From assembly GCF_033118175.1 (NCBI RefSeq), contig NC_083701.1:10311501-10375500 (forward strand): a stretch of 64,000 bases of DNA. The letters are read 5' to 3'. This document shows positions 1-11,479 of the stretch, one piece after another. The first letter of the stretch is position 1, and every line of letters starts with the position of its first letter. The stretch comes from Dama dama. Lineage: Eukaryota > Chordata > Mammalia > Artiodactyla > Cervidae. The notes under the pieces are model-generated. The model ran no database searches, was not told where the DNA came from, and saw nothing but the letters and a program-made list of their open reading frames with translations. The position numbers and the translations under genes were made by a program.

Positions 1-311
1 GTTTTATCAATGAAGATTTGGAGTAATGGTTAGAGATGTATACTTCTGTATTTGTTTATTGTTTCATCATTGTACATAAAGATTCTAGTAGACGGGCACC
101 GTCTCTTTTTGTTACTGTCTAGAAGATATCGCTTTACAATCTCTATTGTCAAATGTGCCATTATTGCCAAATTTCATATTACCCACTGCAAGTAAAATGC
201 AGCATACTCATCATGTCATGGTTCTTTGGGCTCTGTTTGTGTTGGAATATGTAGATCCTTTTGCATGTGCAATTCCCTAATGTAATTTACAGCCAGTTAT
301 CAGTTGTAGCT
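1..311. other. Unassigned AT-rich DNA
   Basis: No recognisable repeat or gene. No open frame of note and no splice-like pair of signals was seen. Confidence 0.5.
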
Positions 312-519
312 GGCTTCCCTGGTGGCTCAGAGATAATCTGTCTGCAATGCAGGAGACACAAGTTCGATCCTTAGGTTGGGAAAATCCCCTGGAGAAGCAA
401 ATGGCAACCCATTCCAGTATTCTTGCCTGAAAAATCCCATGGACAGAGGAGCCTGGTGGGCTGCAATCCATGGCATTCTGAAAGAGTCAAGCATGACTGA
501 CTAAACAATAACAACAACT
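312..519 (+). mobile_element. Bov-tA SINE
   Basis: Starts with the tRNA-derived head GGCTTCCCTGGTGGCTCAG, has a degenerate B-box-like AGTTCGATCC, continues into the BovA monomer (ATGGCAACCCATTCCAGTAT) and ends in an ACAATAACAACAAC tail. Full length. A clear TSD was not found. Confidence 0.93.
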
Positions 520-1710
520 CGTTATAACTCTACTCATGATACATCAATCTCCAAGGCATTCACGGATCTTGGCCTCCAGTGATTTCCCATGAATGTTTCT
601 GTACTTTGTTCATGATGATCACACAAGTACATCTTACTGAGATCAAGTGGGAATGAAAATTTAGTTTATGATCATGATGTATTAACTTTAGAATTTCATA
701 GCCCAAAGGTAGAACAATACATCTTTCAACCATGCCTTCTCTTGAACTCTTAGGGCCCTAATCACTGCATCCCTAGAATGTGCTATCTTTCGACGCTGAG
801 CACACTCTTGCCTCCCATAAATAGCAACCAACAAGAAAGAATGTGGGCAGGGCAAGGAATCCAGTTCAGTTTATACAGTACATGTTTATCTTTTATCTAG
901 AATGAATTAAGACCCACCCTGGGGAGAGCTCTGCATGGATCAGGAATGCAACAGTTGGGGGGGTTCCTTAATGTTGCAGAGCAATGATTTCTAAAGACCT
1001 TGCAAGACAGGCGTGTTGACACCTGGCACATGACTCAGTGCCTTTGAGGGCATGGATGACCACTCTGGTGTCAGTGGCAGAGGGGGCATGGGGTGAAAAA
1101 CACATACATCTACCCCAGCCACCCTGAGATGTGTAGGCAGGAAGAGATTCCATTGTTGACACATGTATGGGTGAGAGCTGAAGCTTGGGTTTACATATGT
1201 GACTCAAGTCCAAGAATTGGGAGAACCCTTGTTGTTAACTTGTTGTTAGCCTAGAGCCCTGAACTTGTCCTGTGTTCAACATGAGTGGTAGTCACTCTAA
1301 CTCAGCATGTAGTATGGTTCCTACAGCTCAATCTTGCCCCATCCTGGGAAAGAAAAACCACCCTGGCCAGTGGAATGATCTGTTCACCAGACAATGCTCC
1401 TAGAACTGAGGCAGGTGCTATGATGACTTCTCGGGTACAAATTCCGGAACAACTAGGGATATCTGGTTGACTCCACACAAGGAAGATGGTCAGATAATGC
1501 TCTGAAGGGGAGAAGCAGTGACTGAGGTCTACATGTCCTGGTCTGGGGTTAGGATCCTCTGTCTGTGTTGCACTACTGGCCTTAGCAGGTTCTAGGCACT
1601 GGAAGGGGACTTAGAAAACTGCGAGGAAGCGCTCCAAAGCACTGGGCCCACTGAGGCACTGGATTCAGGCAGGGCCCCACTTGTCATAGTCTAAGGGTGG
1701 TACCTCCTAA
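520..1710. other. Unassigned intergenic DNA
   Basis: No repeat family recognised. Short open frames on both strands lack codon structure, start context or family resemblance. GGGG-rich spots near 950-960 and 1540 are isolated. Confidence 0.5.
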
Positions 1711-1855
1711 TATTACTACTGTTACTTTACAAATAAAGAAATTGAGGTTTAAAAGACCAAATGACCTGCTCAGGATCGTATAAATCATTAGGGGAATGAT
1801 GGGCTGCAATTTAGGTTTCAAAGCTCCGAATTTATGCTCTTTCCAGCCAACAACC
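1711..1855 (-). repeat. MIR SINE fragment
   Basis: Reverse-strand MIR core and head: ACAAATAAAGAAATTGAGG matches the antisense of the MIR 'CCTCAGTTTCCTCATCTGT' core, followed by a diverged AGGATCGTATAAATCATTAG. Old and degenerate. Confidence 0.6.
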
Positions 1856-2643
1856 AATTAATTTAACATCAGTACTATCTAGCAAAATTTAGAGGATAAT
1901 CTGCTGCAAGCAGAAAATTCTACTGCATAGTATAAACCACTGAGAAATGAGGATGGACTTTTATTTATTTACTTTCTCAGATTATGTAAGACTGTGCATT
2001 TTTAAAGACAGTTATGTTAATGATTCTTTATATTTTATACCTGTGCAGCCCTTAACTCAAAACTCCCTGAGAATTAAGTAGGGCAAGACAACATTTTCTG
2101 CTTCTCAGCTTGGGAACACACAGTTTACTGTGACTGTTTTATCCTGGTCTTATAACTTTCAATAGAGGGAGTCATGATTCCAACCTGATCTCTTGGATCC
2201 CAAAGCTCATGCTTTGCCAACTAATTCTTTCTGAGGATTTTAACATTATCAAATGATATGTTACTCAGCATTCTTCTGGTTTAACTGTTACTGATGAACC
2301 TTCTCATAGTTTCCTCTATTTTCAACTCACATCCTGTTCATATCAAGTTACTATGGAGACATGACATATTATTGGTCTCTCTGTAGGATAGTGACCTGGC
2401 ATATTTAACAATGCTCTGGGTATCTTAGCAACTCAACCAACATTATTGGTCTTTGCCTCCACAATTTGTACTTTTGCTGCAGTAAATGAAACCTGGATTG
2501 GGGCTAGTTTCTAAGGGATAGTAATGGAGTTTTTAGAAAGGAAGTGAGTATTAAATGCATCAAATATAGTCTCTATTCTACCAACTACCTGTTCCCTTTC
2601 TATTAAAGCAGTTTTGAAAATGGTTAGCAATGAAGAAATAGAA
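1856..2643. other. Unassigned AT-rich DNA
   Basis: No family recognised. Contains short pyrimidine runs and several ATTATTGG/CAACATTATTGG motifs, but nothing that I can name. Confidence 0.45.
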
Positions 2644-2827
2644 AACTAAGGGATTCAGGGTTTCCTTGGTGGTCCAGTGGTTGAGACTCTGTGCTTCTGC
2701 TGCAGGAGACATGGGTTCGATCCCTGTCAGGGAAGTTCCACGTGCTGTTCAGTGTGGTCAAAAGCACACAAACACAAACAAACAAACAAAAACCCCAAGC
2801 TAACTAAGGGATTTAGGTCCCCGAAAA
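2644..2827 (+). mobile_element. CHR-type tRNA SINE with TSD
   Basis: Head TTTCCTTGGTGGTCCAGTGG, then GGGTTCGATCCCTG (RNA polymerase III B-box-like), then an (AAAC)n tail. Flanked by AACTAAGGGATTCAGG (2644-2659) and AACTAAGGGATTTAGG (2812-2827), a 15/16 TSD, so the element itself is about 2660-2811. The 'GGTGGTCCAGTGG' head distinguishes it from Bov-tA, which reads 'GGTGGCTCAG'. Confidence 0.88.
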
Positions 2828-2885
2828 CTTCAATACCTATCACTTGCTTTATCATTCTCACTTTGAATGTTATTAAACATGGCCT

Positions 2886-3095
2886 GAAACCCTGATGCTG
2901 GGAAAGATTGAAGGTGGGAGGAGAAGGGGATGACAGAGGATGAGATGGTTGGATGGCATCACTGATGCAATGGACGTGAGTTTGAGTAGGCTCTGGGAGC
3001 TGATAATGGACAGGGAAACCTGGCGAGCTGCAGTCCATGGGGTCGCATAGAGTCGGACACGACTGTGCAACTGAACTGAACTGAACTGAACTGAA
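2886..3095 (+). mobile_element. BovB LINE 3' end (5'-truncated)
   Basis: Begins in the BovB C-terminal coding region (AACCCTGATGCTGGGAAAG), runs through GGTCGCATAGAGTCGGACAC and ends in the (GAACT)n pentamer tail typical of BovB. It contains no reverse transcriptase motif. Confidence 0.93.
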
Positions 3096-5105
3096 ACTCA
3101 GCTTCCTTGTATCTAAAATATAGCTTAAGATTGTAACTACCTCACAGACTTTTTTTCAGATCACAGTCAACTGTGTATGTGAAAATGCTCTACCCGTGTT
3201 GAAGTCTTGATGATTCAAGGGCTTATTCCTTTATTCCTTTTTAATTTTTCCAACTAAATGCCTGCTTTCTGCAAACCCTGTGTGGGACATCAAGAGAAGG
3301 TGTTGATTCAGTACCCACCACTGGATAACTCATCATCTAGTTGAGAGATGAGAGATTCATCTGTCAAGTAATTTCAAGAGTTGTGGTCAGTTCAAAGGCT
3401 ATGGGTGGCTAATGTGCATGAAAATGCCTTCCTCACCAACAGTGAACACTGTTACAGAAGAGGCAAGTATAACAACGAGTTGACTATATTGCATTGCAAA
3501 TTTCATTGCTCACACTGTGGAAATAAAAACCAACCAAATGAGAGAAGCAAAGGCTATTTCTTCTGAGCAAAGGAGTCAGCCTCCATTACTTGGTTTTGGC
3601 AGAGACTCAAAGGCAGGCAGAGGAGTGGGAAAACTGGAAAACTACACAGTGGAGAAAAGAGAAGGTTTCAGGTATGTTCTGAGCAGAGGCTTTTGGTATG
3701 GGGAAACTGTAGGTGGGCTAACTAATGATGGGCATCCAATGTGATTTTTGAAAAGGGATGCATATTTGGCCTTCTCTGTTTGTTCCTAAGTTAGAAACAT
3801 GGGCAAAAGTTAGGAAAGCTTTTGGTTATTAATCCTGTCTTGGCCATTTGGGGCCAATTACAGAAGTTATTGTTTAGCTTCCTGGAACATCACTAGAGAA
3901 TGCCATATGACTTATAATAGACTGGCTTTCAGGATAGTTTAGTATAGAGAAGAGGCTGACTTCTTGGGAAGGTTGCTATGGTTGAGGGTCATAATTCTGC
4001 TTTAACATATGGTCTGGCCATTGTTTATTTGTATATTCAGTCTCTCAACATATTTGTTTACTTAAACTTCTTGAAACCAAAGAATAAATCTTTATTGTTA
4101 GGTGTTGGTATCCTGAGCAACTCACACAGTGTCAGATAAATATTTTGAGGTGGGTGGATGGAAGGAAGTACAGAAAAAAGATGGGGAGATAAGAAAAGGG
4201 GGAAAAGAAGAATGAAGCATAAAAAGGGAGCATTTCTATTGAGGGGATGACATGAGCAAAAGGATAGAAACTGACTGAACACATATCTGGGGAAAACACT
4301 GAGTAAATTGGCTTGACACGAAGCAGCGATTCCTGTAGGTGAATCATGTTGAAACAAGTCCATTTACAATAACTTTCTAGATGGGCTTCACCCAGCAGAG
4401 AATTTATCTTTAAGTGGTTGAGAGCTACGAAAGATGGAGAAATACAGTGAAGGGCAAAGGTGATCTGGAAAAGTATGGCTGCATTGGATCTCAAATATTT
4501 CAAAATACAGTTGTAGTTATAAAACTAAATTTGTTTAAAAATATATTGTGGCTTTATTGAGCTTCAGGGAAATAATCTAATATACTCTACTGCCTCTTTT
4601 GAGATTTTCATTAGCTTTCTGAAATTTTTTTCTTTTAAAACCTGGAAGGATTTTCCTTTTGCCAGGTGAAATTGGTGCCAAATTTCCTGGGACAATGTGT
4701 CTGAACAGAATTCTCTCCTGGACTTTTTGTCAAAAATATGTTGTGTGGGTAGGTTGGAGGGTGAGGGGCTGGTTTACTAGCTAACTTATGATCAATAAGA
4801 TTCTCTTGTCAATTAAGTTTGGAGAATCTGTTCAGTCTATCACCCCTTAAAGGTGTAGAATGATGGCCTGCCATATTGAAGGTTCTGAAGATCTTTCAGT
4901 TAAAAAGATTAACTTTAAAAAAAATGCATTTTTTCCAAAATTTAACTAACCACAGAATTTTGTTTCTGTGAAATACCTAGTTTTGTGAAATCTGCATGTC
5001 TATTGCTGCTTTAAATTTTAATATTCACGTATGCCAAAATTCCATGGACGAAACAATGCCACAATACATCTACATGTCTGAAAACCTTTCTCACCAGCAT
5101 GGCTT
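3096..5105. other. Long stretch without named repeats
   Basis: No gene or recent mobile element recognised. The part from about 4540 to 5105 is AT-rich, free of low-complexity tracts and of any repeat I know, so it could hold constrained noncoding sequence. Open frames at 4058-4503 on the reverse strand overlap in two frames and resemble nothing, so I do not call them genes. Confidence 0.45.
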
Positions 5106-5109
5106 TTTC

Positions 5110-5230
5110 TATTTTACTGTTTGAAAGGTATCTTTATAACATTATCTCTTTTGATTCTCAACTTTCAAATGATATAACCAGAGGAGAGATCATTATTCCC
5201 ATTCTATAAGTGAGGCCCAGAGTGCCTCAC
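5110..5230 (-). repeat. MIR SINE fragment
   Basis: Antisense MIR: 'ATTCTCAACTTTCAAATGAT' and 'ATTCCCATTCTATAAGTGAG' correspond to the MIR core (…CTCATCTGTAAAATGGGGAT…). Diverged. Confidence 0.6.
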
Positions 5231-5309
5231 ATAATTGAAAATACATGAATGAAAAATAAATGAATGGATGTGTGATTGAGTGAGTCAGTGGGTTGGACAT
5301 TTGCAATGC

Positions 5310-5640
5310 TTTTGGAGATTCTCTACTTTTACAGTTTCATTGATTTGACAAATCCTTTTTATGCTTCCTTTGACCCAAGCAGTGTATTTGAGTGTACACA
5401 GAGATTAGTAAGGCAAAGTCCTCAACCTCAACAAACCCACTGTGTACTTGCAGAAATAGAAGACAAATATTAATCAGAGTCCCAAGTGATATAACCAAAG
5501 GGAGTTTCAAGATGTTACAGAAGAAAAAGGAAGGGCTGCTGCCACATAGTTCTTTGTTTAAGATAGGACAAAGGGCTCCTTCGGTGATGACAAACCATGT
5601 GAGTACAGGGTATGGTGAACAGGCCCCTCTGTGCAAAGGA
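5310..5640. repeat. Ancient interspersed repeat, family not assigned
   Basis: Follows a module order seen elsewhere in the window: a weak 'last/next-position' motif (GACCCAAGCAGTGTATTTGAG), then 'CTCAACCTCAACAAACCCACTGTG' like the familiar 'ccctgccctcatggagctt' module. It resembles segments near 31.85, 46.5, 51.8, 55.1 and 59.85 kb. Assignment is by eye and weak. Confidence 0.35.
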
Positions 5641-5901
5641 AAGCCCACACCGGGGTAGAAGGTATGGTGGCAGGCACTAGTACTCCTCATGCTTTCTTTT
5701 TGCACAGTGAGAAAATCATACCATCAGCAATGGGGTATTTCCCACCTGAGTCCTCAAGGGAAGTGTTGTTTGAAGTAAAATGGAAAATCTATAGAGGTTC
5801 CTGGAACATGCACTGTGAACTGGTTCTTGAAGGTTGATTATGGCCAGGACATGGAAGCATCATGTCCTAACTCTGTCAGTAGATGACTGGATAAAAAAGA
5901 T

Positions 5902-6124
5902 GTCCCAGGTGGCACTAGTGGTAAAGAACCCACCTGCCAATGCAGGAGACGGAAGAGATGCTGCTCTGATCCCTCGGTCGAGAAGATCTCCTGGAGGAGG
6001 GCACAGCAACCCACTCCAGAATTCTTGCCTGGAGAATCCCATGGACAGAGGAGCCTGGCAGGCTACAGTCCACCGGGTTGCAAAGAGTCAGACAGGACTG
6101 AGCGACTTAAAAAATAAAAAAAAA
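5902..6124 (+). mobile_element. Bov-tA SINE
   Basis: Variant head TCCCAGGTGGCACTAGTGGT with a purine-rich insertion before the B box (GGAAGAGATGCTGCTCTGAT), then a BovA monomer and an A-rich tail. Inserted into the L1 fragment, so younger than it. Confidence 0.93.
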
Positions 6125-6148
6125 TTCTATACACATATATATACCATG

Positions 6149-6287
6149 AGTGCATGCTAAGTCACTTCAGTCATGTCCAACTCTTTGCGACCCCATGGAC
6201 TGTAGCCCGCCAGGCTCCTCTGTCCATGGTATTCTCCAGGCAAGAATGTTGGAGTGGGTTGCCATTTTCTTCTCCAGGGGATCTTCC
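6149..6287 (-). mobile_element. Bov-tA / BovA fragment
   Basis: Reverse-strand BovA monomer starting GCATGCTAAGTCACTTCAGT and ending in the junction region GGGGATCTTCC. The tRNA head is missing. Inserted in the same L1 fragment as the preceding SINE, in opposite orientation. Confidence 0.88.
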
Positions 6288-6345
6288 TCAGCCATAAAAA
6301 GGGATGAAATTAGGTTATTTTTGGAGATGTGGGTGGCCTTTGGGC

Positions 6346-6732
6346 AGGAACTGGTTCTCCAGCAACTGTTTGGGCCCCTGGGATGTTTGGCTGACTCTGT
6401 AGGTGGACTTCTGAGGTGGAAAGCTATGGAAAATGATTCTTAGCCAAGAGGAAAGCCTCTAGAGATCGTCTTCATTTGCCAATTGCCCAATGGGAAAGCC
6501 AAGTACACGAAAGAATCTCCAAGTACTCTTCATCTAGGATCCATCATGAGAAATTCTTGCACTGAGTGTGAAAGAAATTCTCCCGTCCTCCTCCTTGAGT
6601 GCACACATCTTTCATGAATTTTTGCTTATTGGGTTTACCCAACAAAGAACATGTTTACATATTTGGGGGCTTAGCCATGTCATTTATTGACAGTTTTAAT
6701 TCTGGTCTCCGCTGTGGAACAGTCTGTGTTGG
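6346..6732. other. Unassigned DNA
   Basis: No repeat or gene recognised between the L1 fragment and the next SINE. Confidence 0.4.
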
Positions 6733-6979
6733 GTAGTGAATGCTGCTATGCTGTGCTGACTCAGTCACATTGGCTCTGGGAGACCCCCAAGGACTGAAGC
6801 CCGCCAGGCTCCCTGTCCATGGAATTTGGTAGGCAGGCAAGAACACTAGAGCAGGCTGCCATTTCCTGCTCCAGGGGAATCTTCCCAACCCAGGGATCAA
6901 ACCCATGTCTCTGGTATCTCCTGCACTGGCAGGTGAATTCTTTTACTACTGTGACACCTGGGAAACCCATGTACTGAAT
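6733..6979 (-). mobile_element. Bov-tA SINE with probable TSD
   Basis: Full reverse-strand copy: BovA monomer, then antisense head ending CACCTGGGAAACCC. Flanks GTAGTGAAT (6733-6741) and GTACTGAAT (6971-6979) match at 8 of 9 bases and look like a TSD. Confidence 0.9.
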
Positions 6980-7059
6980 ATACAATTACTAATGGGATGG
7001 ACTTGGAAACGAACAGAGATCATTCTGTCGTTTTTGAGGCTGCATCCAAAAACTGCATT

Positions 7060-7487
7060 TCAGACTCTTTTGTTGACCATGATGGCTACTCCATTTCTTC
7101 TAAGGGATTCCTGCCCACAGTAGTAGATATAATGGTCAGCTGAGTTAAATTCACCCATTCTAGTCCATTTTAGTTCACTGATTCCTAGAATGTCGACATT
7201 AACTCTTGCCATCTCCTGTTTGGCCACTTCCAATTTGCCTTGATTCATGGACCTAACATTCCAGGTTCCTATGCAATATTGCTCTTTAGCATTGGACCTT
7301 GCTTCTATCACCAGTCACATCCACAACTGGGTGTTGCTTTTGCTTTGGCTCCATCCCTTCATTCTTTGTGGAATTATTTCTCCACTGATCTCCAGTAGCA
7401 TATTGGGAACCTACCAATCTGGGGAGGTCCTCTTTCAGTGTCCTATCATTTTGCCTTCTCATACTGTTCATGGGGTTCTCAAGGCAA
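7060..7487 (-). pseudogene. BovB endonuclease N-terminal remnant (inverted)
   Basis: Reverse-strand frames read the start of the apurinic/apyrimidinic-like endonuclease, including GTWNVRSMNQGKLEVAKQE and DILGISELKWTRMGEFNSAD (GTWNVRSMNQGKLE begins the domain; ISELKW carries the conserved acidic region). The piece is cut off from the rest of the protein by inversion, so it cannot encode an intact enzyme. The forward part of the same insertion continues the protein about ten residues further on. Confidence 0.9.
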
Positions 7488-10012
7488 GCCAAGCCTATGC
7501 CCCAACCAGTAATGCTGAAGAAGCTGAAGTTGAATGGTTCTATGAAGATCTACAAGACCATTAAGAACTAACACCCAAAAAAGATGTCCTTTTCATTATA
7601 GGGGACTGGAATGCAAAAGTAGGAAGTCAAGAAATACCTGGAGTAACAGGCAAATTTGGCCTTGGAGTACGGAATGAAACAGGGCAAAGGCTAATAGAGT
7701 TTTGCCAAGAGAATGCACTGGTCATAGCAAATACCCTCTTCCAACAACACAAGAGAAGACTCTACACATGGACATCAACAGATGGTCAACACCGAAATCA
7801 GATTGATTATATTCTTTTCAGCCAAAGATGGAGAAGCTCTATACAGTCAGCAAAAACAAGACTGGGAGCTGACTGTGGCTCAGATCATGAACTCCTTATT
7901 GCCAAATTCAGACTTAAACTGAAGAAAGTAGGGAAAACCACTAGACCATTCAGGTATGACCTAAATTAAAACCCTTCTGACTATACAGTGGAAGTGAGAA
8001 ATAGATTTAAGAGACTAGATCTGATAAACAGAGAGCATGATGAACTTTGGACGGAGGTTTGTGACATTGTACAGGAGACAGGGATCAAGACCATCCCCAT
8101 GGAAAAGAAATGCAAAAAGGCAAAATGGTTGTCTAAGGAGGCCTTACAAATAGCTGTGAAAAGAAGAGAAGTGAAAAGCAAAGGAGAAAAGGAAAGATAT
8201 TCCCATCTGAATGCAGAGTTCCAAAGAAGAGCAAGGACAGATAAGAAAGGCTTCTTCAGTGATCAATGCAAAGAAATAGAGGAAAACAGCAGAAAGGGAA
8301 AGACTAGAGATCTCTTCAAGAAAATTAGAGATACCAAGGGAACATTTCATGCAAAGATGGGTTCGATAAAGGACAGAAATGGTAGGGACCTAACAGAAGC
8401 AGAAGATATTAAGAAGAGGTGGCAAGAATACACAGAAGAATTGTACAAAAAAGATCTTCATGACCCAGATAATCACGATGGTGTGATCATTCACCTAGAG
8501 CCAGACATCTTGGAATGTGAAGTCAAGTGGGCCTTAGAAAGCATCACTACACACAAAGCTAGTGGGTGTGATGGAATTCCAGTTGAGCTATTTCAAATCC
8601 TGAAAGATGCTGCTGCTAAAGTGCTGCACTCAATATGCCAGCAAATTTGGAAAATTCAACAGTGGGTACAGGACTGGAAAACGTCAGTTTTCATTCCAAT
8701 CCCTAAGAAAGGCAATCCCAAAGAACGCTCAAACTAATGCGCAATTGCACTCATCTCACACGCTAGTAAAATAATACTCAAAATTCTCTAAGCCAGGCTT
8801 CAACAGTACGTGAACCGTGAACTTCCAGATGTTCAAGCTGGTTTTAGAAAAGGCAGAGGAACCAGAGATCAAATGGCTAACATCTGCTGGATCATCAAAA
8901 ATGCGAGAGAGTTCCAGAAAAACATCTATTTCTGCTTTAGTGACTACGCCAAAGCCTTCGACTGTGTGGATCACCACAAGCTGTGGAAAATTCTGAAAGA
9001 GATGGGAATAACAGACCACCTGACCTGCCTCTTGAGAAACCTGTATGCAGTCAGGAAAGCAACAGTTAGAACTGGACATGGAACAACAGACTGGTTCCAA
9101 ATAGGAAAAGGAGTACGTCAAGGCTGTATATTGTCACCTGCTTATTTAACTTATAGGCAGAGTACATCATGAGGAATGCTGGATTGGAAGAAGCACAAGC
9201 TGGAATCAAGATTGCCGGGAGAAATATCAACAACCTCAGATATGCAGATGACACCACCCTTATGGCAGAAACTGAAGAGGAACTAAAAAGCCTCTTGATG
9301 AAAAGTGAAAGAGGAGAGTGAAAAAGTTGGCGTAAAGCTTAACATTCAGAAAACTAGGATCATGGCATCTGGTCCCATCACCTCATGGGAAATAGATGGG
9401 GAGACAGTGGAAACAGTGTCAGACTTTATTTTGGGGGGCTCCAAAATCACTGCAGATGGTGACTGTAGCAATGAAATTAAAAGATGCTTACTCCTTGGAA
9501 GGAAAGTTATGACCAACCTAGACAGCATATTAAAAAGCAACAACATTACTTGCAGACAAAGGTCTGTCTAGTCAAGGCTGTGGTTTTTCCAGTAGTCATG
9601 TATGGATATGAGAATTGGACTCTAAAGAAAGCTGAGCACTGAAGAATTGATGCTTTTGAACTGTGGTGTTGGAGAAGACTCTTGGGAGTCCCTTGGACTG
9701 CAAGGAGATCCAACCAGTCCATCCTAAAGGAGATCAGTCCTGGGTGTTCATTGGAAGGACTGATGTTGAAGCTGAAACTCCAATACTTTGGCCACCTCAT
9801 GCGAAGAGTTGACTCATTGGAAAAGACCCTGATGCTGGGAGGGATTGCGGGCAGGAGAAGAAGGGGACAACAGAGGAGGAGATGGCTGGATGGCATCACC
9901 GACTCGATGGACATGAGTTTGAGTAAACTCCGGGATTTGGTGATGGACAGGGAGGCCTGGTGTGCTGCGATTCATGGGGTGGCAAAGAGTCAGACACGAC
10001 TGAGTGACTGAA
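7488..10012 (+). pseudogene. BovB endonuclease C-terminal part, reverse transcriptase and C-terminal domain, decayed
   Basis: Reading across broken frames gives endonuclease residues (FIIGDWNAKVGSQ, then HRNQIDYILFSQRW and the SDHEL motif near 7880-7900), a basic linker (7988-8737 is open for 249 codons), and reverse transcriptase motif A SDYAKAFDCVDHHKLW near 8938-8985. Motif B is GVRQGCILSP near 9110 and motif C RYADDTT is at 9238-9258. A basic C-terminal region (TARRSNQSILKEISPGC) follows. Disruptions I can see: a stop at 8735-8737, another near 8788-8790, and a frameshift near 9140 within the CACCTGC stretch. The element is inactive. Confidence 0.93.
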
Positions 10013-10047
10013 CTGAACTGAACTGAACTGAACTGAATGGGATGGAC

Positions 10048-10224
10048 ATAGTCTTTGATTTTCAGGAACTTGAATTAGTAGAATTGAATTTTGTAGAAAA
10101 GGTAAACACATGACAATATTAAATGAATGGCATTATGGTTTAAAAAAAAAAACTAAGGGACTTCTGGAACTATAGGACTGACATCTGGGTAAACCACAGG
10201 GGTCAGAATTAAACTGAATTTAAT
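10048..10224. other. Short unassigned DNA with an A run
   Basis: Contains a poly(A) run at about 10143-10152. No element named. Confidence 0.4.
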
Positions 10225-10405
10225 TCGGTGGTTTTTAACCCTGAGAGCACATGAACCCCCCCAAGGCAGTTTTAAAATCAACCATGTTGGTGTATCATCA
10301 GAGACTAATTAAATTCATATATTTGGATGTGGAGCCTACACATTTGTATTTTGTTAAAGATCCTTGGGTGATTGTGATTATAACCAAGGTTGAAAACCAC
10401 TAATT
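10225..10405 (+). mobile_element. MER5-like hAT-Charlie DNA transposon remnant
   Basis: About 180 bp, starting GGTGGTTTTTAACCCTGAGA and ending GGTTGAAAACCACT, a terminal inverted repeat pair as in MER5A. The internal 'GAGCCTACACATTTGTATTT' and 'CCTTGGGTGATTGTGATTAT' match the MER5 'ggcctgagaatttgcatttct…aggtgatgctgatg' pattern. Confidence 0.78.
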
Positions 10406-10900
10406 TGATTCAATAAGTAATTCACTGAACAATTATCTTGTGTCAGGCTCTATTCTAGGTTCAGAGGACACAGAGCAGAGAAGACAGAAATGCAGCCTTT
10501 GACCTCAGGGAGACTGTCATCTCGTTGGGGTGATGACCAATTCATAGGTTACTGTGAAATAGTGTGGATGTTTAGTGAGAGGTATATCCCGAAGGTGGCT
10601 GAGATGGGTCCTAAGCAATGCATTCAAGTATGTGAAGAAGAGAAAGGGAACTTCAGTCACGGCAGTAAGGAGGTGGTAAGATGTTGACCTGAACAAGGAA
10701 TGGATGGTGACGAGAATGTGTTTTAAGGGTCCATAAACAATTTGGCATTGGTGGGTTGTCAGTGCCAAAGTAGGAAGAGACGGGATTTGAGACTGAAGAA
10801 ACAGGCATGGACAAAGAAATGGAAGGGTACAAATGTCATGTTGACTCTTATTATGCACATCAGTTTTCATAAAGGACACCTGGGATCTTCTGCATCAGAC
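10405..10900. repeat. Ancient interspersed repeat, family not assigned
   Basis: Module order TCTTGTGTCAGGCTCTATTC, then CACAGAGCAGAGAAGACAGA, then 'TTTGACCTCAGGGAG' parallels the familiar mammal-wide 'gtgccaggcactgt / agtgaacaaaac / ccctgccctcatggag' arrangement. The rest up to 10.9 kb has no name I can give. Confidence 0.35.
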
Positions 10901-11479
10901 TAACATAGCCCCCAAACTTTATATATGACTATAAAAGACCCAAACCCAGAATAGCATCTCTCAGGATGGGGACTGAGACATTTCTTGGGGGGTTTTAATG
11001 GCCACTAATTTGGAGAACTGTTGCTGTAAGGTATGGAAGCTCTTGGAAATGCTTTAGCACACAAGTGGTCCATTGGAGATGGCTGTCACACTTGCCATCC
11101 TAAAATGCCATAGTCTGTTGGCTATCACTGAAATTTGGCATATTACCATGTGCATTGTCCTGAGCTAGCACTTGTAGTCTGGCTGTTTGAGGAACTTGAG
11201 GATTCAGAACTGGATAAAAGTGAAATCTAGATTCTCAGACTGTCTCTGGTTCAGGAGGTGTATTTCCCATTGATAACAGATTCTGGAACATGAGAAACAA
11301 GGCCACTAAATATTTTTGTAGAAGAAAAATCACAACATGCGAGGTTCAGGATCCTAGCTTCTCATTCAACTTTCAGATGTGTGAACCTCAGTCAATTTTG
11401 TCACCTCTCTGAGCTAGAGATGAGAAATAAAAGTTAAACAGTATATGAGCATATTCCTGTAGCTTGCAAAATGCTACAA
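10901..11479. other. Unassigned DNA
   Basis: No repeat, gene or low-complexity tract recognised. Confidence 0.4.

Larger units (their letters stand above)
5834..6345 (+). mobile_element. Ruminant L1 ORF2 3' fragment, split by two SINEs
   Basis: Three collinear pieces of the ORF2 C-terminal coding region: about 5834-5901 (encoding ARTWKHHVLTLSVDDWIKKM), 6125-6148 (ACACATATATATACCATG) and 6288-6345 (CAGCCATAAAAAGGGATGAA). The intervening pieces are a Bov-tA and a reversed Bov-tA. The reading frame is lost. Confidence 0.82.
6991..10047 (+). mobile_element. BovB LINE with inverted 5' part and 12-bp TSD
   Basis: The direct repeat AATGGGATGGAC at 6991-7002 and 10036-10047 is perfect and brackets the whole element. 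Positions 7003-7487 are BovB in reverse orientation (start of the endonuclease domain). Positions 7488-10035 are BovB in forward orientation, from mid-endonuclease through reverse transcriptase to the (GAACT)n tail. About 25 bases of the expected sequence are missing at the inversion point. This is the structure expected from twin priming during target-primed reverse transcription. BovB is an RTE-clade non-LTR element that moved horizontally into ruminant ancestors (family knowledge). Confidence 0.96.

Noticed and set aside
312..400. tRNA-like gene heads in many places
   Set aside because: They are Bov-tA or CHR SINE heads, with B-box-like sequence but no complete tRNA fold and always attached to SINE bodies.
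7988..8737. A 249-codon open frame that could be called a gene
   Set aside because: It is the linker and early polymerase region of a BovB element, continuous with endonuclease and polymerase motifs on both sides and broken by stops.
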